DNA of 64,000 nt from Ostrinia nubilalis (Eukaryota > Arthropoda > Insecta > Lepidoptera > Crambidae): the NCBI RefSeq assembly GCF_963855985.1, contig NC_087112.1:7504501-7568500 (forward strand), read 5' to 3'. Position numbers and translations under genes: made by a program. The notes beneath the pieces were generated by a model. It saw only the letters and a program-made list of their open reading frames with translations. It was not told where the DNA came from and did no database searches. This document shows positions 57,076-64,000 of the stretch, piece after piece; the stretch's first letter is position 1, and every line of letters begins with the position of its first letter.

Positions 57076-58875
57076 TAGCTTTATCGTCACTTGTAGGTAC
57101 AGCGCGACCACATTTAGTCATAAATAAATTTCTTATACATTTTATTAAAGAACGGTCGTGTCCAAGCCACAGGCATTCAATTTAACCGGCTCGACAGAGT
57201 CTAGTTACTAGACTATTAGGCAGTTAGATAAATATACGCCCTAACTTCTAACCTGGATATCACTGGGAAGCAGGAACATTAAAGAGTTTACAAACAAGAA
57301 CAGTAAGCTCTCTTAGATGATTCGATATCTTATGGAAACACGGGGTATTGTACTATTTAACTTCCTCATAGATTTAAGCCCCAACATACAGTTTGAGATA
57401 CCAGATTTTACGACCTCATGGAAGATACTTTGACATTTCCTACAATTGCCAAGTCTATTTTACAGCTGTTTTGTACATCTGCTCTGAATCAATTTTATTT
57501 TACAGCTTTTATAATATCCAACCACCAAAAAGAACGATCTCGTGGCTTCACAGAAATAGATTGCTTTCTTTTTGCGGCGAATTTATTACTTACAATAGAT
57601 AAAGTTTGGGTTTTAGATGCATGCAGTGCATTGGTTTGCGAACCATTTGACGAAACTTTCACCGCTCTTTAAAACCCAATGAAGTCTAGTCTAGGTTAGC
57701 CATGCTTTATCAATCTAAGCTAAGAGGAGGCTAAGGGGCACTTGACCCCTCCGTAATAAGCGCGGTCATCTGAGAACGAGGTCAAGTTAAAGTGGATGTC
57801 GTTTCTGTCTATCAACACTAACGGCGATTGGTTCCATGCGGGCGGAATCGTCGAGTAAGCTTGGTGGTTAAAAGATTTTTATTAGCAAAGCAACTCAATT
57901 CCCGAATATCGAGGCTCAGTGTTCTGTACAAGAATTATTATTATAATCCTAGGGACAAGAATGAAACGAGTTTTGATTGGCGTATTGACTCCAAAACGCA
58001 GTTTAGTTTCGGGTCTTCCACCGTCGCGTCGCTCACGCTGGCTTTGCGTAAGAGGGATGCAGATGGCAACATTCGAAACTTTGGATAACGTTTTTCAGAG
58101 TAACCCCCACGGACCACTTATCTGAAACTCATCAGAAATCTTAAGAATGAGACCAGAGAGTTCAATTGACCTACATATTATTACGAAAAGAAAACAACAG
58201 CTTCGTTCGAGGAAATAACTGCAATAATCTTGCGGTCGCGTTTCAACGTCGTTTATTCAATGCTAAAAGAGTCAAGTCATCCATGACCTCTTGATCTCAT
58301 GGAATTACAACCCTTAAGACTATTAAAGGACATTGTCAGAAACCGCCTAAAAAACCGCCCAAAAACATTAACCCATCATAATTATTTTCTATTTTTTTTA
58401 ATACATTAAGCACCCTTTCATTCTAATGGACACTTAAGCATTGAAAAATTAAATAAATAAGTCTTTTAACGTTTATTCTATAATACTATTACAACTTCCG
58501 GACGTTTTGGTGCGTGGCATGGTCTAAAACCTATCAAGTTCCATAATTTTTGCCGATAAAATCTGTACGAGGCATTACCGTACTTTATTGCTGGGAGTCC
58601 ATGTATAGTGACGTTCCTGCGGCCATCATAGACAATAAAATATCGATTTTGAAAATAAAATAAATCGATTAAACTGCTTTGAAGACTAGATTTGCGTTAA
58701 AAGCTAAAAAGATATTGACAGTTTGACACTATTACAAGAAGATATCTAAAGTGTCCAACTGGTCGAAGGTCGTAAATAAAATAAAAATAATTAGGACCAT
58801 AAACTGATATTCATGGTATCATAACTGTAAAAGTGTCAGAATCCGATGTTGAATCCAATGCCAGTTGAAGTGTGA
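57076..58875. other. No gene seen
   Basis: Short frames only; none with splice context or recognisable motif. Confidence 0.5.
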
Positions 58876-58968
58876 GAAACATATATATTTTTTTTTTATG
58901 TGACAGGAGGCAAATGAGCAGACGGATCACCTGATATCAACCTAGTATAGTTGCCAGTCTCTCATAAT
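58876..58968 (+). repeat. Common interspersed repeat fragment with T-tract
   Basis: T-run followed by ATGTGACAGGAGGCAAATGA and GCAGACGGATCACCTGAT, a motif I associate with widespread moth repeats. Lies just before the MITE at 58976. Confidence 0.5.
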
Positions 58969-58975
58969 CTATGCC

Positions 58976-59156
58976 AATGAGGGTTTTCGCGATTGAAAAA
59001 TCCGCCAGATGGCAATACGTAGACGTGAGGTCCAAATGCTGCATGATTGGTTATTTTTGACATGACATTGACAGATATCCACCAATCATGCAGCATTTGG
59101 ACCTCGCGTCTACGTATTGCCATCTCGCGGATTTTTCAATCGCGAAAACCCTCATT
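58976..59156. mobile_element. MITE, AATGAGGGTTTTCGCG family, copy 2
   Basis: 181 bp, both arms well preserved (CCGCCAGATGGCAATACG and complement), so a better template for the family than 41980-42168. Confidence 0.82.
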
Positions 59157-60427
59157 CATAGCACATGTATAATAATAGACCAAATGAACTTTTATAGATT
59201 GTGAAAGAGAAGATAAAGATTTTATTATTTTATTAAAATCTTGCCACGAGGTAGTTTTTCAGTAGAAACCAGGATTGGATAATCGCTACAGGCAAGTATC
59301 AGAACATTTTATAAATATTTTTAATCGATTATATCCATGTGAATCGTTTTAATAAATTGTCATTTTACTTTTTCAATTAAAACTTTTTCAATCCCTAGTC
59401 TTGTCAAACTGTCATAATGTCAACAAATTATAAATGTCACGTCAGTTGACTCAATTTCAGTCTTCTGTGCGTTTATTGTATTTTTATTTCAATGAAATAG
59501 TGCTAAAGGGTTAGTACTAAAACTGAAAGCCTTTTTTCAGAAAGAAAACCAATGTGGTGCCCTTATTATTCATGCTGTTTGAAAGTTACAAGTCAGTGAT
59601 ACAGAGTTGCCGACATTATAACTCCGTAGTGATACCATACCAAAGAAGAAGTTTTCCTAAACACTTGTGTTGTTTTTATATGTGATCGAATAAAAAGGAT
59701 TAATTCTACTGCTCAAATGGAATAACTTATCCCAAGAGACCGAATATAAAAAAAACCTCTCCATAGAAATTATCACCATCACGAGGATGTGAATTTTTTT
59801 GAGAATTTGATATTGGTCCTGTAAGAAAAGTAGTTGTATTTCAGTAGTAGAATCAACCCTTCTTGTTTCATCAGCAAGAGTAACTATAAAAACGCCCTGT
59901 AGGTAGGTATTATTAAGCTGAAGAGTTTGTTTAGTGTCAAAGACTGTCACACAGTGTAACTTAAATTGGCATATTATGATAATGAACATAAAAACTTAAA
60001 TAAATATTTATGTTAATATTTTTTCTATTTATTTATTTTCCCAAAGCTTCACAGTGACAGCTGAAACAGCAATACTGTTAACAAAACAGTAAAACTAAAC
60101 TTGGAACAAACTGTTACAAATATGAGGGGTTTAATATTTTACAAATTAAAATAAAACCGCATGTTGCTTTACTTTCTCGTATAGGTAATAAATGTAATTA
60201 ATGGCTAGATTTTTAATGTTACTTTGTTACCCTCAATAGTGAGGAAATCTTATAAAATGGTAACCCTGATTTTTATTGTCATTCAAGTGCTCTTTCTTCG
60301 CATAGGCTTCTGTGATTTGGCCAAGGGCCACACACATTGCGATAACATTATGCGACATTGATTTGACAGCAGCGGAGTGAAGTCTTGCGACTATGCAAAA
60401 TGATACCCTGTAATCGTAGCGCATACA
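59157..60427. other. No gene seen
   Basis: AT-rich; a 110-codon minus-strand frame at 59657-59989 has no recognisable motif and biased composition. Confidence 0.5.
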
Positions 60428-60680
60428 GACATAGACTGGGCGGGGCACATAGCTCGTAGAGCTGATGGCCGCTGGGGCAGGAAAGTTCTTGAGTGGCGAC
60501 CACGAGCCGAAAGACGTAGCGTGGGCAGGCCTCCCACTAGGTGGACCGACGATCTGGTGAAGGTCGCGGGAGGTGCCTGTATGCGAGCGGTGCAGGATCG
60601 GTCTTCGTGGAAATCCTTGGGGGAGGCCTTTGTCCAGCAGTGGACGTCTTTTCGGCTGAAACGAACGAACGAACGATACG
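60428..60680 (+). mobile_element. RTE-type LINE 3' end, GAACGAACG tail
   Basis: About 250 bp. Codons read WAGHIARRADGRWGRKVLEW, then TRWTDDLVKVAG, ending in GCTGAAACGAACGAACGAACG. It belongs to the same subfamily as 3931-4057. Confidence 0.72.
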
Positions 60681-60872
60681 TATTACCACTATTTACCAGA
60701 AATTACTATTTATTGCATACTCGCCGGATTACACGTAGGAGCACGCGCGTAACAGCTTCGGCCTTGCATTATTATAAGATCTTGTTCCGCCCTTTTACGA
60801 ACTTCCTCCGTGAGGATATCCCCGCCGAATTCTATGATGAACCTATCAAAAGTCATATTCTGCAATGTCAAC

Positions 60873-61016
60873 CCACCACAAGGTGGACCGACGACCTGAT
60901 AAAGGTAGCGGGAAGGCGCTGGATGCAGGCCGCTACCAACCGTGCGATGTGGAAGTCATTGGGGGAGGCCTATGTTCAGTAGTGGACGTCCTGTGGCTGA
61001 AATGATGATGATGATG
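60873..61016 (+). mobile_element. RTE-type LINE 3' end, ATGATGATG tail
   Basis: TRWTDDLIKVAGRRWMQAA and the terminal GCTGAAATGATGATGATGAT. A second subfamily only ~190 bp from the previous copy. Confidence 0.72.
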
Positions 61017-61448
61017 AAGAAATGAATGAAAATGACAAATCTTCGCACGTGTATAATACCGTGCCAAAGTAATCATATAATTTTGGCACCTTAATAACTA
61101 TTGCCGTTTTTGTTGTAAAGATCATGCAGCGCTACTTGCGGATATTATTGGAAAGAAAACTATGTGGGCTCTAGATCTGAAGCCGCTTTAACGAACACGA
61201 AGTGCTCATACAATGCGGCGTATTTTCTTCCAGTCTTTAGTCAGGACTTTAGTCGAATTAAAACCCCGGTTGAACGTGATATAGCCGCACTAGAATACGA
61301 TGCTTTTTTGCATAATCGCAAGACTTCGTTCCGGTGTCGACCGAATGTTATCATGATGTATGTGGCCCAGGGGTTACCGTAGCCGCTAAGGTTTGAAACT
61401 TCTTGCTTAAAATATTGTAGTCTTTGGCATAGACTACGATGGTAGTCA

Positions 61449-61790
61449 TGGAGATAGGAGTTTGTTATCTCGTGTCAGATGTAAATGGTGAAAAGAAAAC
61501 TCATGATTCGTGGTATTTTTATGTAATATGTAGGTATTTTATAAAAGTGGAACCCCGAGTGATCTCCAAAACCCATTCTATTATTATATACGATTCGGCT
61601 TCGATATCTATAATACAATAGGAGTTTATTTCATGTGTCAGATGACAAGGGTGGAAACAACCTACGATTCATGTTGTTTATTTACGTGCAATATGTGGGC
61701 ATATTGTAAAAGTGGAATGCCGAGTTGTATTTCTAAAACTTGTTCTATTATTTTATACTATTTGGCTGCGACTCGGCGTGACGACAATAC
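61449..61790 (+). repeat. Diverged tandem duplication, about 172 bp per unit
   Basis: Both units begin ATAGGAGTTT and share GTGTCAGATG, TACGATTC-type and ATATGTRGGYATWTTRTAAA blocks and the order GAAGTGG..CCGAGT..TCTATTAT. First unit about 61449-61618, second 61619-61790. Function unknown. Confidence 0.6.
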
Positions 61791-62375
61791 AAAACATTTT
61801 TCGCGAATCGGTGTTCATACATTCACACAATACATTAGACGCCATGTTGTCATAAACGACATATTATAAAATCGCTGTGATTTAATATTCTTAATCATTA
61901 ATTTTATGGCAAGTGTCCATCAGGAATCATTGTTCTTACACACAGAATCGTATTATTTCGCTTTCGGGTAGTAATATGTCAAAATTGTTGGTTCTTTAGG
62001 CGAACAATGTATGGAGAACGAACATTGTCCTTTACAACTCTTTTATCTTATAATATTACATATTATTAATATTCAACTGCAATATTATGGAAATTGTTGT
62101 GTGTACAGTGTACCTGACCTGTAATTGGAGAACATATTATGTATTTAATCTAAAACCCTACTAATTTTAATTTATTTTATTTTATTTTATTTTTCTTTAT
62201 TCAGAAAACCACAGCTCTTTATAATAATAATACAAACAGGTTTTTTGTTCTTACAGCCAATAATACTGCAAATTGTCTTAATGTGTTTTGGTGTAACATA
62301 CCTTTCTTACTAATATAAAGTAAAAAAATATCTCATCTTTTTTGTTAAGTTTCACATTAAAAACTTTGTTAAAAC

Positions 62376-62403
62376 GGCAATTGTTTAGATCTAAACAATT
62401 GCC
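62376..62403. repeat. Perfect 28-bp palindrome
   Basis: GGCAATTGTTTAGA followed by its exact complement, with no spacer, flanked by A and T runs. Probably a remnant of a small inverted-repeat element. Confidence 0.6.
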
Positions 62404-62492
62404 ATTTTTTTAAGAAATAGACATAAAGATATACACAACACATAATAAAAGAAAAGTTTGTATCTGTCTGCAAAGATGTACTCATTTATATT

Positions 62493-62620
62493 TTACAAGG
62501 AAAAACTAATTATCCATGACTGTGAACCTACCAAGTACTTTCCATCTGGAGTATATGTCCAATTATTACAGCGCTTACTTGGACACAAAACCAAAACCTC
62601 AGTGCTGAGTATTCCTTGGG
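62493..62620 (-). other. Exon-like segment, unassigned
   Basis: After a pyrimidine-rich AG (AACTTCCCTACCCAAG at about 62617), the minus strand reads GILSTEVLVLCPSKRCNNW and TYTPDGKYLVGSQSW before a stop. The composition looks like protein and the acceptor is fair, but I do not recognise a family and no matching partner exon is certain. Confidence 0.3.
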
Positions 62621-63713
62621 TAGGGAAGTTACAATAAAAATCTTTTGAAAAATGAAGTATATGATACATAATCATGTTGGGACGTGTGTAAGTGCCCTGG
62701 AAAGGGCCATGTACTGAATAAACTACATATTTTATGTAATTTCAATCATTAATTTTAACTTTAACATAATTAAACAGTGAAATCCCATAAATCTTCAACA
62801 ATAATAAATCTTAAAGAAAAGTAATTTATGAAAACAGATTGTTTCACAAAACAATTTATAATTTTAACTACATCATGTCATGTAATACAAAAATTACAAC
62901 AATCAATTGGAATTTTAAATTAATTGTTTAATTAATAATTAAATCAACTTCCTACAGATTGTTATTGATTGATGAATAACTGGATTTATATTTTTTAAGT
63001 AAAAAAATAAAAAGTTCCACAATGATGAGCTCTAATTGATTAATATTTTAATTCAAGATTTTTTATAAAAAACATAAAAGTTATTAGATTGTTTATTCTA
63101 CATAAGTAATATCTACTCAAAGGAAAATAAGACTGTTCTTGAGTGCTTTACTTAACCACAGGAAAAAAGTATTTCAAATGTCTAGTAATTTATTTATTTA
63201 TTTAAGTCTGAAATCTGTAATTAAGCTCAAACTTAATTCAAACTCAAACAATGGTTTATGCCTGTGCTCGGTTGAATTCCAATTTGGAAATCAGACTAAT
63301 CTCCAGTCTTATACTATTACATACATAAGCATTATCTCATAAAGATTTACATACAATTCCCATGGCATATATAGTGGACTTTTGATGTTTCTGAATACTT
63401 TGCCTCTTAATCACTGTTTTTATGATAGAAAAACTTAAGAAACCTTTTAAAATCACCCTCTTAGAGTCTAATCTGTTGAACTGCAATAAACAAACAGTAT
63501 ATTAGATGACTCATCCCGTTTCTAAAAGGTAGATCATAGCAACATTTAGATTATGATCCTCTTTAGTGCCTGATACATTTCACTCAATAATCTACTTCCA
63601 ATAAGAATAAACTCACACCTATGTTTTATTATTGTTGAAACTTTTTGGTGAAAAATAATTAGGCATCATTCCAGTACAATGCATTAGATTGCCACAGAAA
63701 TTCTCAATTCAGA

Positions 63714-63971
63714 CTACATTACACAAAACGAAGAGATAATTAAAACCAGTTCAAAATCAACCAGAAGCTCAGGATGTTGGAACTTGGTCCACGCCTCGGT
63801 CTTCACCACAAGCTTGACAGATGAACTTACGGGGTTGTGGAGCGCGTGAATCGTAAAGCATTCAAAAAACAACATTACCGGATTACAATACCTACTTAAT
63901 CTACTCATTATCTTAGTAAAATCTGTTCAACTCACCATAAATTTCCCTAATTTCGTTGTCATTTCCTGCAT
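63714..63971 (-). other. Exon-like segments at the right edge, unassigned
   Basis: A possible 30-bp exon (about 63942-63971) lies between TGTGTAAATGCAG and GTGAGT. Downstream, 63740-63830 is open in two frames (FICQACGEDRGVDQVPTS or VKLVVKTEAWTKFQHPEL). Which frame is coding, if either, cannot be decided here. Confidence 0.28.
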
Positions 63972-64000
63972 TTACACAATGAACGCATAAAATAAATACA

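Noticed and set aside
59657..59989. A 110-codon minus-strand gene
   Set aside because: AT-driven open frame without motif, splice sites or promoter context.
62376..62403. A rho-independent-type terminator (palindrome plus T run)
   Set aside because: Such terminators are bacterial; this is eukaryotic DNA and the palindrome is more likely a transposon remnant.

Overview
The window is nuclear DNA of an insect, most likely a moth or butterfly. It has long AT-rich non-coding stretches, many small inverted-repeat transposons, tRNA-like SINEs, and many 3'-terminal scraps of RTE-type LINEs ending in ATG triplet repeats. The repeat families look lepidopteran; that is pattern recognition, not a database result.

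One host gene dominates. On the minus strand, from 53230 down to 28205, I can chain 19 coding exons of a receptor-type protein tyrosine phosphatase. Every junction has a GT..AG boundary and every reading phase agrees, giving about 1570 residues. The order is: fibronectin-III-type ectodomain (52505-49484), transmembrane exon (48463-48614), juxtamembrane exons (47836-46584), active phosphatase domain D1 (42544-32940), acidic linker, and catalytically dead D2 (32607-28205). The dead D2 (active-site Cys replaced by Asp) and the RKCDMYWP motif point to the insect Ptp99A / vertebrate PTPRG-PTPRZ branch. The N-terminus lies outside the window or is not recognisable in it. The last coding exon, downstream of 28205, is unresolved.

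The most unusual feature is in this gene's introns. Six different exons (48463-48614, 46584-46755, 41207-41393, 35759-35908, 31370-31533, 28205-28459) are each followed directly by a tandem array of partial copies of themselves. Each copy carries the 3' part of the exon, its 5' splice site and usually a little intron. Arrays run from 3 to about 24 units. They range from near-identical to badly decayed, one has higher-order structure, and one has been invaded by a hAT-like transposon. D1 also carries an insertion of about 100 residues partly encoded by one array-bearing exon.

Layout: 1-11180, repeat-rich DNA with a Ginger-like element (GATC duplication), a composite inverted-repeat element, and a pogo-like transposon holding a second transposon that holds a SINE. 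11181-17692, an intact BEL/Pao LTR retrotransposon with matching 330-bp LTRs, one 1772-codon frame and a 5-bp target duplication. 17693-26950, AT-rich DNA with a few MITEs, possibly partly 3' UTR. 26950-53230, the phosphatase gene. 53231-64000, upstream intron or intergenic DNA with MITEs and RTE scraps, plus unassigned exon-like segments near the right edge.
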